A stretch of 64,000 bases of DNA from JBEDUK01 sp963781595 (GTDB lineage: Bacteria > Actinomycetota > UBA4738). The notes beneath the pieces are model-generated. The model searched no databases. It had not been told where the DNA came from and saw only the letters and a program-made list of their open reading frames with translations. Below, piece by piece: positions 16,332 through 24,679 of the stretch (within the stretch, counting starts at the first letter, position 1; each line of letters opens with the position of its first letter). The DNA lies in contig CAWAGG010000001.1 in the NCBI GenBank assembly GCA_963781595.1, forward strand, positions 868,001 through 932,000, read 5' to 3'. The translations under genes were made by a program, and so were the position numbers.

Positions 16332-18371
16332 GTGCCAGCGAACCGGACGCCACCCAGCCACGGCGCGGACGCGCGTCGCCGCGTCGTGATCGAGGCCGTC
16401 ACCCCGCAGGTCGACGGCGGACGGTTCGCGGCCAAGCGGTGCGTCGGCGAGGAGGTCGTCGTCGAAGCCGACGTGTTCGCCGACGGGCACGATGAGCTCG
16501 CCGCGGTGATCCAGCACCGCCCCGACGGGTCGTCGACGTGGTGCGAGACACCGATGACGCTCGTCAGGAACGATCGCTGGCGGGCGTCGTTCACGATCGC
16601 GTCGCTGGAGACGTATCGCTTCACGGTCGTGGGGTGGATCGACCGGTTCGCCTCGTGGCGAACGGACCTCGCCAAGCGCGTCGAGGCGGGGCAGGACGTC
16701 TCGGTCGAACTCCTGGTCGGCGCCTCCCTGGTGTCCGCCGCGGCTCGGCGTGCGGACGGTGACGGGGACGATCGTGCGCTCCTGCGCCACGCGGCCACGA
16801 TGCTCCGCGCCGGCGGAGCGGACGCGATCGCGGTCGCCGAAGACCCCGGCCTGGCGGAGACGGTCGCGCGACACCCGGATCGGCGTCACGCGACGACGTT
16901 CGTCCCCGAGCTGGCCGTCGAGGTCGATCGACCCCGGGCGGGGTTCGCCGCCTGGTACGAGCTGTTCCCTCGATCGACAGCCCCGGCCGTTCCCGGCGAG
17001 GCGCCCAGGCACGGAACGTTCGCTGACCTCGAAGCGCGGCTGCCCGCGATCGCGGAGATGGGGTTCGACGTCGTGTACCTGCCGCCGATCCATCCGATCG
17101 GTCGTTCGTACCGCAAGGGCCCGAACAACGTGGAGGGCGCCGGACCGGATCACCCGGGCAGTCCGTGGGCGATCGGGTCGAGACGCGGTGGACACGACGC
17201 GATCCACCCGGACCTCGGTTCGCTCCGCGATCTCCGACGGATGCGCATGCACGCCGAACGGCTCGGGCTCGAAGTGGCCCTCGATCTGGCGCTCCAGGCC
17301 TCGCCGGACCATCCGTGGGTCCGGGAGCACCCCGAGTGGTTCACCCACCGCCCCGACGGTTCGATCCGCCACGCGGAGAACCCGCCGAAGAAGTACCAGG
17401 ACATCTACCCGCTCGACTTCGCGACGGACGCGTGGGAGTCGCTCTGGGACGAGGTCCTGCGGATCGTGCGCTTCTGGATCGGCCACGGGATCCGGACGTT
17501 CCGCGTCGACAATCCGCACACGAAGCCGTTCGCGTTCTGGGAATGGCTGATCGCGGAGGTCCGTCGCGACCATCCCGACGTGATCTTCCTCGCGGAGGCG
17601 TTCACGCGTCCGAAGGTGATGAAGCGCCTGGCGAAGCTCGGGTTCACGCAGTCGTACACGTACTTCACATGGCGAACGACGAAGCACGAATTGACGACGT
17701 ACCTGACGGAGCTGACGGCCACCGAGATGGCCGAGTACTTCCGCCCGAACCTCTGGCCGAACACCCCCGACATCCTCACCGCGTACCTGGTCGACGGGGG
17801 CCGGCCGGCGTTCGTCGCCCGCCTGATCCTCGCTGCGACGATGTCGCCCCTGTACGGCATCTACGGGCCGGCGTTCGAGCTGATGGAACGTACGCCGCGC
17901 GAGCCCGGCTCGGAGGAATACCTGCATTCCGAGAAGTACGAGATCCGGTCGTGGCCGGTCGGGCGCCGCGGTTCGCTCAGGTCGCTCGTCGGCACCGTGA
18001 ACCGGATCCGGCGCGAGAACCCGGCGCTGCACGAGCTGCGGAACCTGCGGTTCAGCGGCACCGACAACGACCAGATCGTCTGCTACCACAAGGCGACGGC
18101 CGATCGATCGAACGCGATCGTCGTGCTCGTCAACCTCGATCCGGTCCATCGGCAGTCGTGCTTCACGGACCTCTGGCTCGCGGAGCTGGGGCTCGCGCCC
18201 GACGAGCCGTTCGTGGCCCACGACCTGCTGAGCGGTGCGCGGTTCCCGTGGGTCGGGGCGCGCAACTACGTCGAACTCGATCCGGCGACGCTCCCAGCGC
18301 ACGTGCTGCGGATCGAACGGACCGTGGACGCCGCGGACGGCCACACCGCGTCGGGGCACGTGCCCCGATGA
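16332..18371 (+). CDS. glgE: Alpha-1,4-glucan:maltose-1-phosphate maltosyltransferase
   Basis: A 679-residue GH13 subfamily 3 enzyme that transfers maltosyl units from maltose-1-phosphate to growing alpha-1,4-glucan. The N-terminal domain (RVVIEAVTPQVDGGRFAAKR) and helical insert precede the catalytic barrel; conserved blocks are GFDVVYLPPIHPIG, the nucleophile aspartate in IRTFRVDNPHTKPF, the acid/base glutamate in VIFLAEAFTRP, and GFTQSYTYFTWR; the C-terminal part has KYEIRSWP. Length matches characterised GlgE. It begins with GTG 11 bases after glgM and its stop overlaps the malQ start (ATGA). Trehalose synthase (treS) and maltokinase, the alternative maltose-1-phosphate source, are not in the window. 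Confidence 0.95.
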   Translation: MPANRTPPSHGADARRRVVIEAVTPQVDGGRFAAKRCVGEEVVVEADVFADGHDELAAVIQHRPDGSSTWCETPMTLVRNDRWRASFTIASLETYRFTVVGWIDRFASWRTDLAKRVEAGQDVSVELLVGASLVSAAARRADGDGDDRALLRHAATMLRAGGADAIAVAEDPGLAETVARHPDRRHATTFVPELAVEVDRPRAGFAAWYELFPRSTAPAVPGEAPRHGTFADLEARLPAIAEMGFDVVYLPPIHPIGRSYRKGPNNVEGAGPDHPGSPWAIGSRRGGHDAIHPDLGSLRDLRRMRMHAERLGLEVALDLALQASPDHPWVREHPEWFTHRPDGSIRHAENPPKKYQDIYPLDFATDAWESLWDEVLRIVRFWIGHGIRTFRVDNPHTKPFAFWEWLIAEVRRDHPDVIFLAEAFTRPKVMKRLAKLGFTQSYTYFTWRTTKHELTTYLTELTATEMAEYFRPNLWPNTPDILTAYLVDGGRPAFVARLILAATMSPLYGIYGPAFELMERTPREPGSEEYLHSEKYEIRSWPVGRRGSLRSLVGTVNRIRRENPALHELRNLRFSGTDNDQIVCYHKATADRSNAIVVLVNLDPVHRQSCFTDLWLAELGLAPDEPFVAHDLLSGARFPWVGARNYVELDPATLPAHVLRIERTVDAADGHTASGHVPR

Positions 18372-20533
18372 AGGCCGCGGAGCCGGCGGCACTGAAGGAA
18401 CTCGCGGCGGCGTTCGACGTCCTGACGCGGTTCCACGACGTGACCGGCAAGCAGCGGGCGGCCTCTCCGGCGTCCCTCGTCGCGGTGCTCCGTGAGCTCG
18501 GCGCGGAGCTCGACACCGCGGACGTGGACGCCGCGGGCGCGTCGGACGCGCTTCGCGCGCGGGAAGCGTCGCGGTGGCGACGCGTGGTCGAACCCGTGAT
18601 CGTGGCCTGGGCCGGACGCCCCGGCGCGCTGCGCCTCCGGGTCCCGTCCCGCGCCTCGGACCGCGTCGCGGACGTCGAGGTGACGTCGGAGGACGGGACG
18701 TGGTCGGTCGGCGTGACCGTGCGGCTGGACGCGGCCGCGACGGTCGGCGGCGCGCTCGCGGACGGCGAGACGTTCGTGGAGAAGACGATCGAGGCGGCCG
18801 GACAGCTCGCGGAGCCGTGGCCGATCGGGTACCACCGGCTCACCGTGCGACTCTCCGGTACCGAGACCACCGCCACCGTCCTGTCGGCCCCGGCCGCGTG
18901 CGCGCCGTACCCGGGCCGGGCCTGGGGCGCGTTCCTGCCCGCGTACGCCGTGCGGCGGGACGGCGACCGGGGCGTCGGCGACCTCGGCGGGCTGCGGGAA
19001 CTCCTCGGATGGATCGAGCGATCCGGCGGCGGCGTGTTCGCGACGCTCCCGCTCTTCGCGGCGTTCAACGGTCCGGCCGGGCCGTTCGAGGCGAGCCCCT
19101 ACTCGCCCGTGAGCACGCTGTTCTGGAACGAGCTCTACGCGGACATCGAGGCGGCGCCCGAGTTCGCGCTCAGCCGGGAGGCCCGTGACGTCGCCGGCTC
19201 GGACGGCTTCCGAGCGCAGGCGGAGGAGCTGCGCGCCGCGGAGCTGATCGACTACCGGGCGGCGATGACGCTCGCACGGCGCGTGCTCGAACCGATGGCG
19301 CGAGCGGCATCGGCCGACCCGAATCGGCGCGCGTGGCTCGAGCGCGCCGCCGCCGCGCGCCCCGAGCTCGACGCCTACGCGCGGTTCCGCGCGATGGTCG
19401 AACGGACCGGGGCGTCGTGGCGTACCTGGCCGGCGGTCCAGCGCGACGGCACGCTCGACGACGCCGACATCGAACCCGAAGCGGCCCTCTACCACCGGTA
19501 CGTCCAGGCGCTGTTGGACGATCAACTCGCCGCGATCCCGCGCGACCCGGCCGCCGGGCGGGGCCTGCTGCTCGACATCCCGGTGGGCGTCCACCCGGAC
19601 GGGTTCGACGTGTGGCGCGACCGCGAGGCCTTCGCCCTGGGCGCCAGCACCGGCGCTCCGCCCGACAGCTTGTTCTCCGGCGGACAGGACTGGGGGACGC
19701 CGCCACCGCACCGCGAGCACGCTCGGCGTTCGGGCTACCTTTCGCTCCGGGAACGGCTGCGCCGGACGATGCAGCACGCTGCGGTGGTCCGCATCGATCA
19801 CGTGATGGGGCTCCACCGGCTCTACTGGGTTCCCCATGGGATGCCCGCGACCGAGGGCGTCTACGTGCGCTACCCGGCCGACGAGCTGTACGCGGTCCTC
19901 GCGATCGAATCAGGCGCGACCGGCGCCGCGGTCGTGGGCGAGGACCTCGGGACGGTCCCGTCGGAGGTCCGAGCGACGATGGGCGAACGCGGCGTGCTCC
20001 GGACGTACGTGCTGCAGCTCGAACTCTGGCCCGGCAAGGACCCGCCCTTGCCCGAACCTCCGGCGCGCTCGCTGGCGGCGCTCAACACGCACGACCTGCC
20101 GACGTTCGCCGCGTACGTCGAGGGCCTGGACGTCGGGGACCGGCTCCGCCTCGGACTGATCGACCGCGACCGCGCGGCGGAGGTCGCGGCCCATCGCGCT
20201 CGCCTGCTCCGCGAGCTCGAGGCGAGCCTGCGGGGCCACGGCCTCCTGTCGCCCGGATCTGGGAGCGAGGCGACGCCCGCGCTCCTCCGGGCGTCGCTCG
20301 CGTTCCTCGCCGAGAGCGACGCGAACATCGCGCTCATCAACCTCGAGGACCTGACCGGGGAACGGCTCCCGCAGAACCGCCCCGGGACCGGGCAGGAGGA
20401 GCCGAACTGGCGCCGAAGGACCTCGGTCACGATCGATGCGCTCATGGCGTCGCCCTACATCGCGGATGTCCTCGCGGACATCGACGCGCGTCGCCGCGCG
20501 CGCGTCCCCAGCCCCACGGGTTCGCCGCGATGA
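18368..20533 (+). CDS. malQ: 4-alpha-glucanotransferase (amylomaltase)
   Basis: A 721-residue GH77 enzyme that transfers alpha-1,4-glucan segments between malto-oligosaccharides. The first ~180 residues are the MalQ N-terminal extension; the catalytic part follows from WGAFLPAYAVRR. The nucleophile aspartate lies in VVRIDHVMGLHRLYWVP, the acid/base glutamate in AAVVGEDLGTVP and the third acid in LNTHDLPTFAAY. The ATG at 18368 overlaps the glgE stop, and its own stop overlaps glgB, so glgE-malQ-glgB is one tightly coupled unit. In this cluster MalQ would recycle short oligosaccharides released by GlgX and GlgP. Confidence 0.93.
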   Translation: MKAAEPAALKELAAAFDVLTRFHDVTGKQRAASPASLVAVLRELGAELDTADVDAAGASDALRAREASRWRRVVEPVIVAWAGRPGALRLRVPSRASDRVADVEVTSEDGTWSVGVTVRLDAAATVGGALADGETFVEKTIEAAGQLAEPWPIGYHRLTVRLSGTETTATVLSAPAACAPYPGRAWGAFLPAYAVRRDGDRGVGDLGGLRELLGWIERSGGGVFATLPLFAAFNGPAGPFEASPYSPVSTLFWNELYADIEAAPEFALSREARDVAGSDGFRAQAEELRAAELIDYRAAMTLARRVLEPMARAASADPNRRAWLERAAAARPELDAYARFRAMVERTGASWRTWPAVQRDGTLDDADIEPEAALYHRYVQALLDDQLAAIPRDPAAGRGLLLDIPVGVHPDGFDVWRDREAFALGASTGAPPDSLFSGGQDWGTPPPHREHARRSGYLSLRERLRRTMQHAAVVRIDHVMGLHRLYWVPHGMPATEGVYVRYPADELYAVLAIESGATGAAVVGEDLGTVPSEVRATMGERGVLRTYVLQLELWPGKDPPLPEPPARSLAALNTHDLPTFAAYVEGLDVGDRLRLGLIDRDRAAEVAAHRARLLRELEASLRGHGLLSPGSGSEATPALLRASLAFLAESDANIALINLEDLTGERLPQNRPGTGQEEPNWRRRTSVTIDALMASPYIADVLADIDARRRARVPSPTGSPR

Positions 20534-22428
20534 CCGACCGGTCGCTCCTGTCCCCCGACGACCTGCACCTGTTCAACGAGGGAACCCACCATGCGCTCGC
20601 CGAGAAGCTCGGGGCGCATCCGATCCAGGGCGGCACCGAGTTCGCCGTCTGGGCGCCGGACGCCGACGAGGTCTCGGTGGTGGGCGACTTCAACGGGTGG
20701 CTCCCCGGCGCGTCGCAGCTCCGCCAGCGTGCGGCATCCGGCGTCTGGGAGGGGTTCGTCCCCGGCGTCGAGCGCGGCGCGCTGTACAAGTTCCACGTCC
20801 GCTCCGCGAAGCACGGGTTCGAAGCCGACAAGACGGACCCGTTCGGCCTGTACTTCGAACGACCCCCGGAGACGGCGGCGATCGTGTGGTCGCTCGACGA
20901 CTACGCGTGGGGCGACGCGGAGTGGCTCGGGGAACGACGCGCGACGGCGAACGCGCTCACCTCGCCCATCTCCACGTACGAGGTCCACCTGGGCTCATGG
21001 ATGCGGGCCGACGGGAACCGGCGGCTCACGTACCGCGAGCTCGCGCCGCGCCTCGCGGAACACGTCGAACGCACCGGCTTCACCCACGTCGAGCTCATGC
21101 CGGTGACCGAGCACCCCTTCTACGGCTCGTGGGGCTACCAGACCACCGGGTACTTCGCGCCCACCTCCCGGTACGGAACCCCGCAGGACTTCATGGCGAT
21201 GGTCGACCACCTCCATCAGCGCGGCATCGCCGTGATCATCGACTGGGTGCCGTCGCACTTCCCGACCGACGATTTCTCCCTCGGGCGCTTCGACGGTTCG
21301 CATCTCTACGAGCACGCCGACCCGCGGAAGGGGATCCACCCGGACTGGGATTCGTACATCTTCAACTACGGCCGCAACGAGGTTCGCTCCTTCCTCCTCT
21401 CGAGCGCGATGCACTGGCTGGGCCGCTACCACGCGGACGGCCTGCGGGTCGATGCGGTCGCGTCGATGCTCTACCTGGACTACTCGCGCGAGCCGGGCGA
21501 GTGGGTGCCGAACGCGAAGGGCGGCCGCGAGAACCTGGACGCGGTCTCGTTCCTTCGCAGGATGAACGAGGACGTCTACGCGGTCCACCCCGACGTCCAG
21601 ACCGTCGCCGAGGAATCGACGTCGTGGCCGATGGTCTCGCGCCCGACCAGCATGGGCGGGCTGGGGTTCGGGCTGAAATGGGACCTCGGCTGGATGAACG
21701 ACACGCTGCGGTACATGCACCGGGACCCGATCCACCGGCGCTTCCATCACGGCGACCTCACGTTCCGGGGGCTGTACGCGTTCACCGAGAACTTCGTGCT
21801 GCCCCTGTCGCACGACGAGGTCGTCCACGGGAAGGGCTCGCTCATCGGCAAGATGCCCGGCGACGAGTGGCAGCGCTTCGCGAACCTCCGCCTGCTGTTC
21901 GGCTACCAGTGGTCGCAGCCCGGCAAGAAGCTGCTGTTCATGGGCGGCGAGTTCGCGCAGGAGCGCGAGTGGGACCACGACCAGAGCCTGGACTGGCACC
22001 TGCTGGAGGACGAACGGCACGCCGGCATCCTGCGCTGGGTCGGCGACCTGAACGCGCTGTACCGACGGCAGCCGTCGCTCCACGAGTTGGACGCCGACCC
22101 CGCCGGGATCGAATGGATCGAAGCGAACGACGCCGAGTTCAGCGTGGTCGCATTCATCCGACGGGGTAGCACGCCGAGCGAACCGCCGGTGCTGTTCGTG
22201 GCGAACTTCACCCCGATAGTAAGGCAGCATTACGATATCGGGGTGCCGGTCGGAGGACGCTGGGTGGAGCTGCTGAACTCCGACGCCGAGACCTACGGCG
22301 GCAGCGGCGTCGGTAACCTCGGCGGCGCGGTCGCCCAGCCTCCCGGCTGGCATTCGAGGCCGTACGCACTGGACCTGACGCTCCCGCCGCTGGCCTGCGT
22401 CTACCTCGCGCCGGAAGGGACGCACTGA
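20530..22428 (+). CDS. glgB: 1,4-alpha-glucan branching enzyme
   Basis: A 632-residue GH13 branching enzyme that introduces alpha-1,6 links. After a CBM48-type N-terminal domain (FAVWAPDADEVSVVGDFNGW) the barrel shows HVELMPVTEHPF, the nucleophile aspartate in GLRVDAVASMLYLDYSR, the acid/base glutamate in QTVAEESTSWP and the third acid in LPLSHDEVVHGKGS. Slightly shorter than E. coli GlgB because the extra N1 domain is missing. The ATG at 20530 overlaps the malQ stop. Near the C-terminus a run of codons rare in this genome coincides with a perfect inverted repeat (22209-22245). Confidence 0.95.
   Translation: MTDRSLLSPDDLHLFNEGTHHALAEKLGAHPIQGGTEFAVWAPDADEVSVVGDFNGWLPGASQLRQRAASGVWEGFVPGVERGALYKFHVRSAKHGFEADKTDPFGLYFERPPETAAIVWSLDDYAWGDAEWLGERRATANALTSPISTYEVHLGSWMRADGNRRLTYRELAPRLAEHVERTGFTHVELMPVTEHPFYGSWGYQTTGYFAPTSRYGTPQDFMAMVDHLHQRGIAVIIDWVPSHFPTDDFSLGRFDGSHLYEHADPRKGIHPDWDSYIFNYGRNEVRSFLLSSAMHWLGRYHADGLRVDAVASMLYLDYSREPGEWVPNAKGGRENLDAVSFLRRMNEDVYAVHPDVQTVAEESTSWPMVSRPTSMGGLGFGLKWDLGWMNDTLRYMHRDPIHRRFHHGDLTFRGLYAFTENFVLPLSHDEVVHGKGSLIGKMPGDEWQRFANLRLLFGYQWSQPGKKLLFMGGEFAQEREWDHDQSLDWHLLEDERHAGILRWVGDLNALYRRQPSLHELDADPAGIEWIEANDAEFSVVAFIRRGSTPSEPPVLFVANFTPIVRQHYDIGVPVGGRWVELLNSDAETYGGSGVGNLGGAVAQPPGWHSRPYALDLTLPPLACVYLAPEGTH
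22209..22245 (+). other. Perfect 10-bp inverted repeat with rare codons inside glgB
   Basis: Arms CACCCCGATA (22209-22218) and TATCGGGGTG (22236-22245) are perfectly complementary with a 17-base AT-richer loop. The codons across it include ATA, GTA and AGG, unusual in a genome that strongly prefers G/C third positions, and the encoded peptide TPIVRQHYDIGVP is otherwise ordinary for the family. Confidence 0.5.
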
Positions 22429-22430
22429 CG

Positions 22431-24575
22431 ATGCGGATATGGCCCGGATACCCGAACCCGATCGGGGCAACATGGGACGGCCAGGGGGCGAACTTCGCGC
22501 TGTTCTCCCAGCACGCCGAGGGCGTCGACCTCTGTCTGTTCGACGAGGACGGCCGGATGGAACTGAGCCGGATCCCGCTGCGCGAGCGCACGGACTTCGT
22601 TTGGCACGCGTACCTGCCCGACGTCCGGCCCGGGCAGGTCTACGCGTACCGCGTGCACGGTCCGTACGAACCGAACGAGGGGCTCCGGTTCAACGCGTCG
22701 AAGCTCCTGCTCGACCCCTACGCGAAGGCCATCACGCGGGGCGTTCGCTGGACCGACGCGCTCTTCGGCTACCGGGTCGGCGACCCGGCCGAGGACCTGT
22801 CGCGCGACGACCGGGACAGCGCCCCCGACACGGCGAAGTGCATCCTCGTCGACCCGGCGTTCACGTGGGGCGATGACCGGCGCCCCGCGACGCCGTGGAA
22901 CCGTTCGGTCATCTACGAGGTCCACGTGAAGGGGATGACCGAACGCCATCCGGCGATCCCGCCGGAGGTGCGCGGGACCTATCTGGGCATGGCGCAGGAG
23001 CCGGTGCTGGAGCACCTCCGCTCGCTGGGCGTGACGGCGGTCGAGCTCCTGCCGGTCCAGCGTTCGATCCCGGAACGGCACCTGGTCGAACGCGGCCTGA
23101 CGAACTACTGGGGCTACAACCCGATCGGGTTCTTCTCGCCGGATCCCCGGTTCTCGAGCGGCGGCGCGGCGACGGTCGTCCAGGAGTTCAAGACGATGGT
23201 CAAGGCGATGCACCTGGTCGGCATCGAGGTGATCCTCGACGTGGTGTTCAACCACACGGGCGAGGGCGGTCACCTCGGGCCGACCCTGTCGCTGCGGGGC
23301 ATCGACAACCGGGCCTACTACCACCTGGAGCCGGGCAACCCTCGGTACTACCGTGACGTGACCGGCACCGGGAGCACGGTCAACGCCGGGCACCCTCGGG
23401 TCGTGCAGATGATCATGGACTGCCTGCGGTACTGGGTGCTTGAGGCGCGCGTGGACGGGTTCCGGTTCGACCTGGCGTCCGCGCTTCTCGCCGACCCGTC
23501 GTCGTCGAACTTCGGGACCGGGTTCTTCGCGGCGGCGCTGCAGGACCCGGTGCTCGCGCGCGTGAAGCTGATCGGCGAGCCGTGGCATCCGGGCGAGAAC
23601 GGGTACCAGGTCGGGAACTTCCCGGCCGGCTGGGCCGAATGGAACGGGAAGTACCGGGACTGCGTCCGGCGCTTCTGGCGCGGGGACCCCGGACAGGTGC
23701 CGGAGCTGGCGTCCCGGCTGACCGGCTCGGCCGATCTGTTCGCCGCCGGCGGCCGCCGCACGTACGCGAGCGTCAACTTCGTCACGGCCCACGACGGGTT
23801 CACGCTCCACGACCTGGTCAGCTACGAGCACAAGCACAACGAGGCGAACGGCGAGGACAACCGCGACGGGACCGACGACAACCTCTCGCGGAACTGGGGC
23901 GCGGAGGGTCCGAGCGGCTCGGCGTACGTCCAGCGGATGCGCCAACGGATGAAACGGAACCACCTGGCCACGCTGATCCTCTCGCAGGGCGTGCGGATGC
24001 TCTTGGGCGGCGACGAGCTGGGGCGGACGCAGTTCGGGAACAACAACGCGTACTGTCAGGACAGCGAGCTGTCGTGGTTCGACTGGGACCTCTCGCGCGA
24101 GGACCTCGAGCTGGTCGAGTTCGTCCGGCGCCTGACGGCGGTCCTTCGGGCGAACCCGGTCCTGCGGCGGCGTTCGTTCCTCACGGGCGCGGTCGGCCCC
24201 GACGGACTGAAGGACGTGGCATGGGTCCGGCCCGACGGCGAGGAGATGACGGACGCGGACTGGGGCGACGCATCGAACCACGTGCTGGGCATGATGATCT
24301 CGGGCCGAGCGAGCGACGAGGTCGACGACCTGGGCAGGCCCGTCTTCGGCGAGACGCTGCTGGCGCTGCTGAACGGCGGCGGCCGTTCGCGCCGGTTCTT
24401 CCTGCCGCGGCCGGCGTCACCGGGGTTCTGGCAGGAGCTGATCAACACGGCGAGGCCGGGCGCGAGGGTCCCGCGCGCGGGGAGCGTGTCGCTGGTCGCC
24501 CACTCCGTGATCGTGCTGCGTTACGTCGAGGGCGACGGCGGCGGCGAGCCTGCGCCGTCCGGCGAGCCGATCTGA
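22431..24575 (+). CDS. glgX: Glycogen debranching enzyme (isoamylase type)
   Basis: A 714-residue GH13 subfamily 11 enzyme hydrolysing alpha-1,6 branches of phosphorylase-limited glycogen. It opens with GYPNPIGATWDGQGANFALF (CBM48), then VTAVELLPVQ, the substrate loop YWGYNPIGFFSP, DVVFNHTGEGG, the nucleophile aspartate in VDGFRFDLAS, the acid/base glutamate in KLIGEPWHPG and NFVTAHDGFTLHDLVSY. Length is typical. It starts 2 bases after glgB, so it is part of the same transcript. Confidence 0.95.
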   Translation: MRIWPGYPNPIGATWDGQGANFALFSQHAEGVDLCLFDEDGRMELSRIPLRERTDFVWHAYLPDVRPGQVYAYRVHGPYEPNEGLRFNASKLLLDPYAKAITRGVRWTDALFGYRVGDPAEDLSRDDRDSAPDTAKCILVDPAFTWGDDRRPATPWNRSVIYEVHVKGMTERHPAIPPEVRGTYLGMAQEPVLEHLRSLGVTAVELLPVQRSIPERHLVERGLTNYWGYNPIGFFSPDPRFSSGGAATVVQEFKTMVKAMHLVGIEVILDVVFNHTGEGGHLGPTLSLRGIDNRAYYHLEPGNPRYYRDVTGTGSTVNAGHPRVVQMIMDCLRYWVLEARVDGFRFDLASALLADPSSSNFGTGFFAAALQDPVLARVKLIGEPWHPGENGYQVGNFPAGWAEWNGKYRDCVRRFWRGDPGQVPELASRLTGSADLFAAGGRRTYASVNFVTAHDGFTLHDLVSYEHKHNEANGEDNRDGTDDNLSRNWGAEGPSGSAYVQRMRQRMKRNHLATLILSQGVRMLLGGDELGRTQFGNNNAYCQDSELSWFDWDLSREDLELVEFVRRLTAVLRANPVLRRRSFLTGAVGPDGLKDVAWVRPDGEEMTDADWGDASNHVLGMMISGRASDEVDDLGRPVFGETLLALLNGGGRSRRFFLPRPASPGFWQELINTARPGARVPRAGSVSLVAHSVIVLRYVEGDGGGEPAPSGEPI

Positions 24576-24679
24576 TCGGCTCGCAGGTCTCGGCCCCATC
24601 ATCGATGCGCCCCCGGGAACCGATGGTAGGGTCGAGCGTCGGGCGCGGACCGCGAGCGCCGGCGAAAGGGGGATGAGGC

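Noticed and set aside
17165..20533. A 1122-codon open frame whose first part lies over glgE
   Set aside because: Only the part from 18368 encodes a recognisable protein (MalQ). The upstream part is out-of-frame translation of glgE, rich in Arg/Pro/Gly. The same applies to 19333-22428 upstream of glgB and 12974-14419 upstream of tag.
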